This document shows, in pieces, positions 1 to 10,476 of a stretch of DNA of 64,000 bases. A model generated the notes under the pieces. The model did no database searches. It was not told where the DNA came from and saw nothing but the letters and a program-made list of their open reading frames with translations. This stretch comes from Chlorops oryzae (Eukaryota; Arthropoda; Insecta; Diptera; Chloropidae), in assembly GCA_020466095.1 (NCBI GenBank), contig CM035808.1, positions 51,211,004 to 51,275,003 on the forward strand, read 5' to 3'. Position 1 is the stretch's first letter, and every line of letters starts with the position of its first letter. The translations under genes were made by a program, and so were the position numbers.

Positions 1-197
1 ATACTTTTACCAATTAGTTTTTCAAAAGTGAAAAAATGTCAGTCTCTGATTTAAGTATTATCCATATGCAGCGGATGGTTTCCTTTCCGTTCTTCATCTT
101 TTTTGCTAGATTTTTGAACTCAAATTAAACAAAAGCGCTGCCGGACCGTCAAAAAGAGAGAAATCAGCGAAAAATGTGGCATCACCTCTCAGGTTTA

Positions 198-307
198 TCG
201 TGAATAGTCTCACTATTCACGAATAACTTTCGTGAATTAGCTATTCGTGAATAAGACCGTTTATACGGTAAAATTCGCTATTCGCGATATTCTTATTCGC
301 GAATAAG
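198..307. repeat. Cluster of short inverted repeats (ATTCGYGAATA type)
   Basis: Several copies of a motif like ATTCGTGAATA or ATTCACGAATA lie in both orientations in about 110 bp, ending in a perfect 16-bp palindrome CTTATTCGCGAATAAG at 292-307. It could be the subterminal end of a DNA transposon or simple palindromic decay. No protein or TIR partner was found nearby. Confidence 0.5.
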
Positions 308-426
308 GCGTATGTGTAAACGTAGTATATGACACTGCTTCGTCATAATGGCTAAAGCTTCTAAAATTTTTAAAGCAGTTTAGTTTCGGTTCAAATTTCG
401 GTGGTGAACTTAGTTCTTTTTTCTAG

Positions 427-1073
427 GTGTATAAAAGTGCTCAGTGCTGAATTTCCTGGCAGTATGCGTGTTATGAAGTTTAAAGCAATGAAGCTGGAGT
501 CCTTCGGTCTTTTGGTTTGATTTGTGAAATTAAAATCTGCGACATGGTTTGTATATCATTATATCTTAGGATGATGCATTAAATGTTTTGGAGGCAATTA
601 TTGAAAAAGATGAAACTAATGCAGCACCACGAAAGCGTAAAATTTCTATTTTGAAAGCAACAGGACACCGAGGTGACGCTATAAAAGAGTTAAACGAATA
701 TTTAAAAAAGTAAAAGCATTGTGGGAGCTATAAACAGCATTTAAACAATTTTCAAACCATAGGTTTATGTCTGATCAAGAAGCCTGGCACGAACTCTCCA
801 ATTTGTATCTCGCTGAAGGTGATTATGGAAAAGCAGCTTTTTGTATGGAAGAGGTCCTCCTCCACTACCCACACAGTCACTTAATATGTCAGCGCATTGC
901 AGAAATACGCTACACGATGGTAAATTGGATTTAAAATAGTTGTTTTATATATATACTTCAAATATATAATATACTAGGGTGGCATGGAAAACGTTGAAAT
1001 TGCTCGCACGTACTATTCTCAAGCTATAAAACTCAATCCCAACAACTTACGCGCTCTGTATGGATTAGCTTTG
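427..1073 (+). CDS. EMC2: ER membrane protein complex subunit 2 (EMC2), internal exons only
   Basis: EMC2 is the cytosolic tetratricopeptide-repeat subunit of the ER membrane protein complex, which inserts tail-anchored and multipass proteins into the ER membrane. Four exons splice in one open frame: 427-514, 570-709, 763-919 and 978-1073. Acceptors are ttctag, tcttag, accatag and actag; donors are GTTTGA (weak), GTAAAA, GTAAAT and GTAAGT. Recognisable family blocks are [58 protein letters not shown] and [19 protein letters not shown], all TPR-like. Introns of 55, 53 and 58 bp suit a fly. The N-terminal exon(s) are not in positions 1-426 and no C-terminal exon is recognisable after 1073, so the gene is either split by long TE-filled introns, runs off the left edge, or is a truncated copy. 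There are no internal stops. Confidence 0.87.
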
Positions 1074-2030
1074 GTAAGTAAACTAAAGGAACAATTCTAG
1101 TTGCTGGCCGTTTCTGGGATCTTCCCAATCTATAGAAAATGACTTCCTAATTCCAAATCCGCAATCCGTTTTTGGCGGTCGCCTCTAGTTTAGAAGATAT
1201 AACGTTTTGAAAATATCCCAAAATCGCACTAATTTGTACACTATTTTCACATTTTCGTGACTGCCACTTATTCGAAATTGGTTAATGTGAAAATATGAAC
1301 ATTTTTGATAAAAATTGTTGCCATATTTTAAGAAAACCTTAAAAAAAAAATAAAAATTGTAAGTTTGTTAAGTTTCGCGGATACTTGGCGAAATACAAGT
1401 TTTTGCGCGACTGCAAGATGCGGAGAGCGAATCCGTTGCTTGACTTGTTTAACTTAGCAACAAATCTTTGCCAGCCGTTAAGAGAGATGATGGATCACGA
1501 AAAAGGGGTGGTCTGAAAAAAAGAAACAAATGTCTACCCTATGGCAACATTTTAACGCTGGCCATTTTGAATCGGCGAAAGAAGTTATCAATCGTTACTC
1601 CCTATTGGCTACTCCTGGGCATACGTGTTATTGGCATTTTATTAAAGATTTTTGAATCGGAGACAATCTCTTTTAGGGATTCACATTTCTATTTCGAAAA
1701 ATCATATGCTTTTCTAACACGTAGTAAAAAATAAAATAAAACATATAAGAAAATGAGCAGTAGACATCAACGCCTTACGCTCGTTGCACCAGGAGCTACT
1801 GAAAATTTGCCATATCCGACACACTCTGTTTCGAAGGTATAATGCGTTTGCGCGTGAAACCGTGAACCATTCGAGATAGGCTATACAAAATATGTATAGA
1901 AATGATCGACGTAACCAGGACAGTCGATTTAGACGTCTGTTTTTCTGCCCGTCGAATGAGTTGAGCTACATATCTTCACGAAATTCAGTATGAGTATTTG
2001 CGGAGACATGAGTAAGAACAAGTTTAATAA
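1074..2030 (+). other. Downstream of EMC2: possible intron with two small open segments
   Basis: No transposase or known domain is recognised. Two short ATG frames have fly-like start contexts. 1530-1655 (41 codons, then TGA) follows acaaATG. 1753-1836 (28 codons) starts at aaaATG and ends exactly at a GTATAA donor-like site. Neither matches an EMC2 C-terminus that I recognise. They may be first exons of an unrelated gene or chance frames. Part of a DINE-like repeat begins at about 1876. Confidence 0.2.
1876..1962 (+). repeat. DINE/INE-1-like repeat fragment
   Basis: The stretch gagataggctatacaaaat followed by an aaatgatcgacgtaaccagg block and a TCTGTTTTTCTG tract resembles the interspersed repeat at 38138-38262, which has the typical TCTGTCTGTCTG core. 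It is short and degraded. Confidence 0.4.
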
Positions 2031-2136
2031 TATGTGTCAATTTTTAGGGGACCTACAGTAATGGCGTCTGTAAAAAAAATAATATCTTGTGCTCAAACAT
2101 AAACGCGACCTTACCAATAAAACAAGATCGGCTATT

Positions 2137-2960
2137 TATTCTTCAATATTTATTTTATCCCCTTCAAAATAGTCGAAATTGGGGCGATACACATATTCCA
2201 AAGTTTTTTTCCAATCATTATAGCACTTTTGGAAGGCCGATTTTGGAATGGCTTGGAGCTTTTTCTTCGAATTCTCCTTTATGCTTCAATCATCTCGAAA
2301 TTTTTCTCACGGAGTGGGAACTTGAATTTAGGGAAGAGAAAAAAGGCACTCGGTGCCATACCAGGTGAATACCGTGCGTGCGGAACGACATTAACATTAT
2401 TTTAGTCAAACAATCACGAACGAGACGCGACGTGTGAGCTGGTGCATTATCGTGATACAAAAACCATGATTTAATATCCCACGATCCTTCCTTTTGAGAC
2501 GAATATTCTCGCCCAAAAAAAGATTGGCCTTATGGAAGGAATTCCGAGTGCACCACACCTTGGTTGTCGAATAAGACAGCTAGCGTAATTTTATGTTTGA
2601 TCGAATTTGACGTGGTTTTGTGGGTTTCGGCTCTTCCGGAAACTGTCATTCCGATGATTGTTGGGCTGTTTTGACATCCTACTCATACACCCAGTTCTTG
2701 TCACCAGTTATGATGTGCTGAATCTCCGTTTCAGTCATTGTCAGCATTTCCTTAAGGATAGTTTTGCGTTGTTTTTGAAGAAAATCAGCAATTTTGGAAC
2801 AAGACGCGCACAATTTTCTTCACTTTTTCAATGTTTTCTTCGTTTATTGATGTGTATGGACGACGATCATGTGAAAAATTTTCTAGCGACGTACGAGTTT
2901 CTTCGAACGGCTTATACTAATCATCCGTTAGTACAACAGAATTTCAAAAAAAAATCCTTG
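2137..2960 (-). pseudogene. Mariner-family transposase relic
   Basis: Read on the minus strand the segment gives mariner transposase pieces in order: an ENIEKVKKIV-like helix-turn-helix region near 2860, an ITGDKNWVYEYD block near 2700 (first catalytic Asp region), KTAQQSSEW, a WFLYHDNAPAHTS block near 2440 (second Asp) and an AIPKSAFQKCYNDW-like C-terminus near 2200, ending at a stop at about 2137. Frames change several times, and a piece between the first and second catalytic blocks is missing, so no protein can be made. The predicted plus-strand frames here are shadows. TIRs were not found. Confidence 0.78.
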
Positions 2961-3000
2961 CTCAATTTTTTCATATTAAAATTCGAAAAACAAGCTCGAG

Positions 3001-5539
3001 GTTGGTTGTAAACTTATAACAGTGCTTCCAACTTACGAAAAAATGGTGGGCATATGTCATCCGGGGACAGGTTTATTGGTAAAGTCTCGTTTATATTTAA
3101 ACAGAAGGTAAAAACTGCTCTTAAACTAGAATTATTAATATAATTTGATGAATATTGGAAAATTGGGCGTGGTAACAAGGCGTTTTTCGAAACTTATCTT
3201 ATATCTGAAACTGAAATGGGACTTGAACCAAAGGTATTGTTGCGGCGCGGAGCGTCTTTTTATTATGCCAACGAATGACTTCTATGGCGTTGCAGAATGA
3301 GTCCAAAACTGTCGCCTTGGAATTAGAAAAGAATTAGACATATAACTAATCCGACCTGGTTTGAGGAGAAATTTTATATTAGTTTCTAAGCGAGTATAAG
3401 CGGCGCGATTTACTATTGTCGGATTAAAACAGCTAGCGAGAGCGAGTTAAAGACCTTGTGCGATCGGTTTGATTCTCTTTATTAGACTGACTTAAAGTAA
3501 TAATTTTTTTTACATTAAAGGAGCGAGTTGGTATGCTACGGTCGGCCACGCAACAACATACCGCCGACCTTGAACGACTCAGTTCAACAGTTCCAAACTT
3601 TTAAACGTTCCATTTTTTCTTAAAGTCTAGGTAGTGAACCTAAATCATTTTTAGTATTTCGGACAATAAATATAAGCAAACTTAAGTATTCAAATTCATT
3701 CTCCTTATACACATAGTAAATTGAAAAAAAGGTAATTTCAAGTAAAAAGCAAAAGCCATTCTCATATACATAGCAAAATGAAAAAGGCTACACTAAAATT
3801 TCCGAATAGGTTACAATCTTGGTTGGTACTTTAAATGGAAAAGATATCACCCTTCGTGGGTAATACGAAAGAGTAATAATATATAAAGAGCTGACAATGT
3901 ACTCTATCGGCTCTCTTTGCATTTTGAATATCATACCACGCATATGGCGATACACTTCGTACCTAATGCCATTTCGTCCCATCTCATAATGCGAACAGTG
4001 ATTGAAAACAGAAAAACGAAAGGCGAGTGTTAGAAGCTTGCGTAAAACGACAATTCATGAATGAATTGTGCGTTTGCTTTTGCGCAGAGTAAAAGGGATG
4101 GAAGTTTTCTTATGCTTGTGCGCATGCAAAGGCTGCTTGACGATACGAAGAAAAAATAGCCGAACACAGTGTGCAATATTTGACTATTTCAAATCTTTCT
4201 TCAAACAAGATCTATTTTACTTATTATTGATATAATTTTTATAGTAAAATAAAAATTGAAATGTTATCAAATTGTTTCTAGACATTAAGAAAGCTATTTT
4301 GCTCAATTTTATATTCATAATTTATAGTTCATGCAAATATTTTTTATAAAATGAAAGGAAGAGAATCGATATTTGCTCACTGTATCATACTTTTGAAATT
4401 TTTTTAGTAGGATTGATTGAAATGAGCAAAATTCGTTCGTGGAAGGACCGTGGAAGGGAAAAGAAGTTCTATATGTATGAGCATAAGAATGCTTGTATGT
4501 ATTTAATATGGAATGATTCAGCTTGTTTACATTCGATGGTGCAAATACGTTTTCCGTTGAAGACCCATAAAAAAGTTTTTTTGAAAATTTCAATTTTGCT
4601 ATTGACTTCAACAATTTTTTCTCTTACATTTAAATTTAATATTTTGGTAATATTCAAAAAAATCTTTAAATTTATTGGACAAATTTCAATATAAAGGCAT
4701 TTCAAAAAGTCTTCTAAAATTATTTCTAATTTAGCCTCAGCTAAAGTGAGTATTTTTACAGCTGAAAATACCAATTTCAGCAGAGGAAAAATTTTAAAGA
4801 GATTTAAGAAGACCTTGTGGATTGTCTTATTGTTAATATCAAAAGTAAAATTACATAAGCATCAGTAAAACATCAGAAAAAATACTTTTTTGATTGCTTA
4901 AAATTAACATTTCGTAATAGAAATGCTTGGACCCTTAGTCCGAAAAAATATTAAAGTAATTAAAATTAAAATATAAAAAGGGTCGAATTAACACTACAAA
5001 AACTAGCACATAATGTTACAAAAGGTAATCGAAACCGCCAGGATTCGTCTTTTTCGCATTTAGCGCCGCGCAAGTCACCCTACAGCACCATACGGTAGTG
5101 ACTTTGCATCGGTCACGTAGAAACAGGAAAACAACATAAGCGACCGAATCGAAAAACGATTTTTGATTTTTTCAGCGGCCGAAAATTGCAAAGGCACACA
5201 ACGGCCAAATACAAACGTACGTATGTACATTGGCGCACACACAAACTCATATATGCGCATAAGTGCGGCACGCAATCGAAAGAATAACAGCACAGCGCCG
5301 AAAAACTATAAGACATGAAAACCGGTTCTCAATGCTTAAAGGCGAGAAGTCAGATTTTCGTTTTTGTTTTGATCCTTTCTATCAATTCCTACATTTCGAG
5401 TGTCTTTTTCCTCGATTTCATGCTTTTTGAGTGTTTCATTTGCCAAAGCATAGTGTATCGTCATCTACGTGGTATCATCGAGAACGAGTGAAAAATGGGA
5501 TTCGCCATAGAGTACATTGGCTGCTTTTTATATATTAAT
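3001..5539. other. AT-rich stretch without recognisable gene
   Basis: Only short frames overlapping on both strands are present (4315-4774 and 5075-5316), with no domain. The end near 5050-5530 lies directly 3' of the BEL/Pao C-terminus on the minus strand, so it may contain that element's 3' untranslated region and LTR remains, but no second LTR copy is present to prove it. A GC-richer patch at 3520-3590 is unassigned. Confidence 0.5.
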
Positions 5540-6490
5540 ACTCTTTGGTAATGCGCACAGTTTATGTATAGGTCGAAATAGTTCACCATCAGCGGTCCTG
5601 AGTAAAACCGTTCTCGTAATTCCGTAGTCTCCAGGCATACACTGCATAACCCTTCCGAGCTTCTACTTGGTAGGTGGGATGCGCTCTCCAAGAATGGCGA
5701 CGGTGTCACCGATTTCGATATTTGCGGCTGGTCGGTACCACTTTAATCGTTTCTGCAGTCTCGCGATATATTCGTTCTTCCATCGCTTCCAGAAATAGCT
5801 TTGCATATCGGAAATAAGCTGCCAACGTTCGTTCAAGTTTCCACTATACACTTCAGATTCGGATTCAGGCAGGCCTTTTAGGGGTTCGCCGATCAGAAAG
5901 TGGCTGAGCGTCAGTATTTCATCGTCATCGACTTCCGACGCGTGGATGGATAGAGGGCGAGAATTAACGCAGGCCTCTACCTGCGGATTAAAGTGCCAAA
6001 CGATGTTGGATTCATCGAAGTAACTGGCACTGCGACTGTATTGTATAGCTGCTTGAAACATCAAGTTAAGTTCCCTTTCGGCACCAACGAAATTCGTTCC
6101 GTTGTCAGCATACATATGCTTGCAGTGTCCTCTTAGATTTATGAATCTTTTGAACGCATTCAGAAAGGCGGCGGTCGACAGGTCACTCACTGGCTCCAAA
6201 TGCATGGCCCCTGTCGCCATGCATATGAACGAGCAGACATAGCCCTTCGTTGTCTTGGCGCCGCGTCCAGCCGAAAACTTTATCCTGAAAGGGCCAGCGC
6301 AATCCACGGCGCGGTTGAGGAAACATCGTGAATACGTAACGCGAGCGAGAGGCAAGTCGGCCATTTGTTGTTGCATCGGCGATCGTTTTAGGGCTCGACA
6401 AATTACGCAGTTCCTGTATATCTAGCGCACAAGGTTGCGAGCACCAAGCACCCAAAACTTTCGCTGCAAAATTGTTAGCATTAATTGCAG
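5540..6490 (-). pseudogene. BEL/Pao integrase plus DUF5641 C-terminal region (broken)
   Basis: The longest open part (5663-6376, 237 codons) carries DCAGPF (first catalytic Asp region), FICMATGAMHLEPV and YADNGTNFVGA (second Asp). It then jumps from IVWHFNP to QVEACVNSRPL, so the segment that should carry the catalytic Glu is deleted. After that come LTLSHFLIGEP, WQLISDMQSYFWKRW and IGDTVAIL, typical of the DUF5641 domain that follows integrase in BEL/Pao. Upstream, RNCVICRALKR completes a Cys pair of the zinc-binding domain in the same frame. Downstream the frame slips at about 5662, and the remaining RPI..L..LP block reads in another frame to about 5540. Confidence 0.88.
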
Positions 6491-7024
6491 ACCTCCGTGA
6501 GCCGTGTATGTGTGCATATAGTCTAAGGCGGCTAATAGCGGTGTTTTATAGGAAAATCGCGGGATGTTTCGTACTATAAGGAGCTAGGAGTCGCTTCAAG
6601 CGTCCGCCAACACGTAAGATGCCTATATCGTCCTGAAATGGCTGTAACCGGACTAGTACACTTTTTTAGTGGAATAGGCTTCTTCTCCTTGCAACAACGA
6701 ATTTATTTACTAAAATAAAAGCATTGCGTATACCTTATATTCGCTATTTCAGTCATTTGCAGCTTATCGGAAGACAGGTAACCAACTGGCACCCTGCAGC
6801 CTGCCTTCCACCGACATTTGCTGGTGAAACGGCGAACGTACGAGACCAATCGTTTAAGCTTGGTATGTTTGGAAAATTTAGACAATAAGTCCCACGGGAT
6901 GTAAGCTTCAACTAGCAGCGTTTTGCTTATGTTGCTCTCCTATTCAAGATCGGATGTGTGTTTTTCGATCGAAGTGTGAGTCCATGCGGTTTTTTGCCGT
7001 CGTAGTAGCTCTGGTCGCTTCTAC

Positions 7025-7029
7025 CATTG
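7025..7029 (+). repeat. Transib target-site duplication, left copy
   Basis: CATTG here is repeated at 9960-9964 immediately outside the other terminus. Transib elements make 5-bp duplications. Confidence 0.9.
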
Positions 7030-9959
7030 CACTATGGTCGCGATGACCAATTTTCTTGGCCAAAATTAAAATTATGAATGAAATGATTTTTTCTTGTGAT
7101 ATTAGTTAAGTATTTACTAAAATATTATTAGATTTGCGTTTATTTTCTCGTTTTCTGAAAATTTGGTAAGAAACAAAAATTTTTAATCAGAATGTAAAGA
7201 AGAACCAACTTTATTTTCACAGCACACTTTGTAGTTCATTTCCATTTAAACTAAACTCGGCTTCCAAAATCAAATTTTCATCATCTTCTTTATATACTTC
7301 ATCGTATTCTACTTCTTCATCGGAGCTTTCATCAATATCACCATGCGAATGTAGTAAATTTGATGCACTGAGGCCTTCACAGCTTAATAATTCGATTACT
7401 TCTGCTGGAAGCGATAATCGTTTTCTTTGATGAACCCGAGTTTTTACACATAGCGACGAAATTAAAGGATCAGATGTGTCCAGTGCTCTGCAAAATACAA
7501 CGGTCAGATTGTCAATGCGGCTAGTTTTTCTAGCGTGATATAGTCTATCAGCTTTATAGATCTTATTCCGTGATTCGGCAGCGTCTTCTCCAAAACAACC
7601 GACTGGAAGTGCAGTATTCTTCATTATTTCTTTGGAGTGAATAAGTACTTTGTGGACCGTAGGTGTCATTGGTAACCAAGGATACTTGCTTTGAATACAT
7701 TCTGCAGTATGAAAACAATATTTTACAAACTTCTCCAAATTCAAAGGCAATTGGCATGATAGACATATTAGAATTATCTTCAAACGAAATATTACTTCTT
7801 GGTCAACGCCTGTAATTCTTGCAAATTTCGCATGCTCCGCAAATGCCCTACGAGAAGTATTCCCGTCGTTCGTGGTACCACATCCACCTATTTTTGGAAG
7901 ATCCACCCTGAGACTGAGTTCTGTCCAAAACGAGGTTTGGACATCTGCTTTCTTTTTTTTAACTGCCTCCTTATCATCATATTCTCTTATCTGCCATTTC
8001 TTAATATCACTTTTATAGGCTAGATGCAGCACAAACTCGAAAAATCGAATCCAGCAATGTAATGGACTTATGCCATACTTTAAATTACTTTCAATCGGAC
8101 GAAATTTTTCGGAATAATAGTTTTTAATATTAAGAAAGTCCTTTGCCGTTGCGCCACAAATAGGACAAGCTTGAGTAGATTTCGTTCCTGTCAGGACATT
8201 CAAAACTTTTCCGTCGATAACCGTCAGGTACAATCTAAAAGTTATTTCAATACTTTTATTTGTATCGATTTGTATTCTCAGTTTTTTCAATTTCTCAGTT
8301 TGTTCTTTTAAATCCAATTCTTCTTTTAAAATAACTTCTTTAGTTTCCTTTATAAATTCTAACTTTAAAGGGCGACAAAACCTAGTTGACTGTGGCGTCC
8401 GATTATTCCAAAGAATTGTTCCTGACGTATCCAAAAGTCTTAAAGGAATTATGGTGGTGGCCAAAAGGGAAGATTCTGTGACGTTAGATGTGCTAGGATA
8501 CTGATAACCTTGTTGGTAAAGAGCTTGCCCACTGCTGCTATCAAATCCACAGCTAAGAATCAGTTCAGCTGATATCAAGTTGTTTTTATTGGAATTCATA
8601 ACAGCTAGAATAACTTCTTTTTGTAGCTCCACTATTCTTTCTCCTGTGTGCGATATAAGCATTTGTAAAGGCAATTTGGCCATTTTCTCACTAACATCGA
8701 TACCATTTGGCCTACAGCTTTTTTTCGTTTCTAGGATTTGCATGTATGAAGGAAATATGTTAGCGTTTCTTTGTTTACATATCTCACGAATGCTGCAGTA
8801 TTGCTCTTTCGAAAAGTTATTTTCAAGAAAAAATGCTAACGCTTCCTCATTCGAAAGTGTAATAGGTGTTTTTCTTTCTTCCAAACACAATTTGCGCATT
8901 TTTCTTGGTCTTGTTGGGCTTCCCATTGATTCTGTAAGAACCACTGCCAAATCAGTTCTTCCTTGCTTACGAGCTGACACTGACGCCGCACGGACCAACA
9001 AATCAGTTTCATTGTTTTTTGCAGAAGAAAGCTCGGAGGCTTCTCTCCTCTTACTCCGATCCGATTTTTTGGCATATGACAGACGAGGGCGTCCAGCTCC
9101 AGATGAACTTGCTTCTGTTATATTTTCTGGAACATAATCTCTATGACGCTTTTCGAATACTGACTCTGAATTTAGCCAAACTGCATGTTGAGCTTGAAAG
9201 TCGTTCAGCCTTCTGTGACTCTTTTCCCACATTGATGAAAGATTCTTGCAAAATATTCGAACTTTTTCTTTCAAATAATATAAAAATTCATATGAATTTG
9301 ATTGGTCTGTTCTTTTTTCGAGTAAAAAATTTAAAACAAGTTGATGTCTTTTTTCTTTTGTGTGCTCCTGCAGCCAAATTTGAACAAGCTCTGAATTTTT
9401 AAAGAAGAGGTGGTCTGGAAAAAAAACAAATTTCTCAGAAACCGCAAAAAACCGCAAATCAGGAGTTAGAACACGGACACATGACATCAAAATTTACTAT
9501 TTTCTTTTTGTCTTAGGTCTACCGAATGCTACCGAAATTGTATAGGCTACTATTAAGTTAGGACTTAAAGAAAACTCATTAATCACGATGGTTACGTACT
9601 TGTTATATTTTTTTTTAACATTGAACATTTTTCCAATATTTTTTGTTATTAAATAATTAAAGTACTCACTTTCACCTTTATTTTCCATACTTTACTTTGT
9701 TTGTCACTTTTTCCGTTTAAACACAGCAAACAATATAAAAACACTAAATTGAGAGCGCACGCAATTATTCTTTCAACTCTTCTAATGTATGCCAGCTGTG
9801 TTGGTACGCTGTCTAACGGTAAATTGTTGTTTACTAATATATGATACATTTTTTGTTGCTCTAAGGTATTTACTACCAGATTGTTATGAGAAAACAACAA
9901 TATGAAACATTAAAAAATTTTAATTTTGGCCATGGAAAGCGGTCGCTGCGACCATAGTG
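7030..9959 (-). mobile_element. Transib DNA transposon, complete with TIRs and TSD
   Basis: The 2,930-bp element is bounded by 44-bp terminal inverted repeats (7030-7073 and 9916-9959). Both begin CACTATGGTCGC and both end in a TGGCCAAAATTAAAATT block. It is flanked by a perfect 5-bp duplication CATTG. The CACWATG terminus, 5-bp duplication and RAG1-like transposase define the Transib superfamily, from which the vertebrate RAG1 recombinase core is thought to descend. It sits inside a BEL/Pao relic and so is younger than that relic. The single long transposase frame has no internal stop. Confidence 0.93.
7217..9487 (-). CDS. Transib (RAG1-like) DDE transposase, open frame
   Basis: The frame has 756 codons from the ATG at 9487; an in-frame TTG precedes it at 9490. 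Blocks in order: a low-complexity basic linker GRPRLSYAKKSDRSKRR at about 132-149; a CGFDSSSG block at about 313-320 with the likely first catalytic Asp (316); a CPIC zinc pair at about 441-444, like the zinc-binding insertion of RAG1; SPLHCWIRFFEF at about 474-485 matching the RAG1 region with ALHCDIGNA; GTTNDGNTSRRAF at about 537-549 matching MNGNFARK of RAG1; and GEDAAESRNK at about 633-642, where Glu 634 aligns with the RAG1 catalytic Glu. The C-terminus is acidic. I could not place the second catalytic Asp with confidence. A short upstream exon is possible (ATG near 9688, donor-like GTACGT near 9597), but this is weak. Its role would be cut-and-paste transposition in the nucleus. Confidence 0.9.
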   Translation of the reverse strand: MSCVRVLTPDLRFFAVSEKFVFFPDHLFFKNSELVQIWLQEHTKEKRHQLVLNFLLEKRTDQSNSYEFLYYLKEKVRIFCKNLSSMWEKSHRRLNDFQAQHAVWLNSESVFEKRHRDYVPENITEASSSGAGRPRLSYAKKSDRSKRREASELSSAKNNETDLLVRAASVSARKQGRTDLAVVLTESMGSPTRPRKMRKLCLEERKTPITLSNEEALAFFLENNFSKEQYCSIREICKQRNANIFPSYMQILETKKSCRPNGIDVSEKMAKLPLQMLISHTGERIVELQKEVILAVMNSNKNNLISAELILSCGFDSSSGQALYQQGYQYPSTSNVTESSLLATTIIPLRLLDTSGTILWNNRTPQSTRFCRPLKLEFIKETKEVILKEELDLKEQTEKLKKLRIQIDTNKSIEITFRLYLTVIDGKVLNVLTGTKSTQACPICGATAKDFLNIKNYYSEKFRPIESNLKYGISPLHCWIRFFEFVLHLAYKSDIKKWQIREYDDKEAVKKKKADVQTSFWTELSLRVDLPKIGGCGTTNDGNTSRRAFAEHAKFARITGVDQEVIFRLKIILICLSCQLPLNLEKFVKYCFHTAECIQSKYPWLPMTPTVHKVLIHSKEIMKNTALPVGCFGEDAAESRNKIYKADRLYHARKTSRIDNLTVVFCRALDTSDPLISSLCVKTRVHQRKRLSLPAEVIELLSCEGLSASNLLHSHGDIDESSDEEVEYDEVYKEDDENLILEAEFSLNGNELQSVL

Positions 9960-10042
9960 CATTGGTTATGTTGTAGCAAGTAGGAGACAGAGACGCCGCG
10001 GGAGGCGCAGTCAGCTGTATAGCGTGCAGACGGGATGTGTGC

Positions 10043-10402
10043 TCATCTTTCGGGCATATAACACGCAACCAAGAATAACTTACTGGTTTTACCCTTGATA
10101 ACGACACACAGTTGATCTAAAATCGAATCAGAATTTACCAACGGCACACTAGTAGCAGAAAAGTTACTTTTAACGGCAATCAGAACGCCACCCCGTCTCC
10201 TACATCCAGGTTTAATTGGATAACGATCTTTACGAAACAACTGAAAAAGATTCAAATCAAAATATTCTTCAGTATAGAAGTCATCATTTAACCAAGTTTC
10301 CGAAAAAACAATTATATCATAATCAGAGTGAGCAGTATAAGTACGAAATAAGTTATTCTTAGTACGCATCCCAGAATCATTTTGATAGAATATTTTTACC
10401 AA
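10043..10402 (-). pseudogene. LINE ORF2 apurinic-type endonuclease, N-terminal part
   Basis: The translation shows KIFYQNDSGMRTK, DYDIIVFSETWLND with the conserved Glu, and RRRGGVLIAVKS, the start of a LINE endonuclease-exonuclease-phosphatase domain. It ends at VACYMPE, before the catalytic His and Asp motifs, at the junction with BEL/Pao. The open frame begins with TTG; an ORF2 start further upstream is possible. Confidence 0.82.
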
Positions 10403-10476
10403 ATAATCGCACTTATTAGATAAATCAGCGCATAGATTACTCCCATTACAGTCCCCATTTAAACAATTTACTTCAG

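Larger units (their letters stand above)
5540..10035 (-). mobile_element. BEL/Pao LTR retrotransposon relic, split by Transib
   Basis: Minus-strand pieces of one BEL/Pao pol lie on both sides of the Transib insertion. Right of it, at about 9965-10030, is an ADCASRG block from the RNase H to integrase linker. Left of it, 6700-7000 holds the FSKHTKLKRLVSYVRRF region, 6380-6490 the HGG...C..C zinc-binding region, 5663-6376 the integrase core, and 5540-5662 the DUF5641-type C-terminus in a shifted frame. Gag, protease and reverse transcriptase are absent. The right edge abuts a LINE at about 10035. No LTR pair can be shown, so it is a dead fragment. Confidence 0.85.

Noticed and set aside
2087..3011. 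Plus-strand frames of 93 and 117 codons
   Set aside because: Antisense of a decayed mariner.
4315..4774. Three overlapping ~100-codon frames on both strands
   Set aside because: AT-rich sequence, no domain, mutually overlapping; chance frames.
8580..9402. Plus-strand frames of 185 and 127 codons
   Set aside because: Antisense shadows of the Transib transposase.
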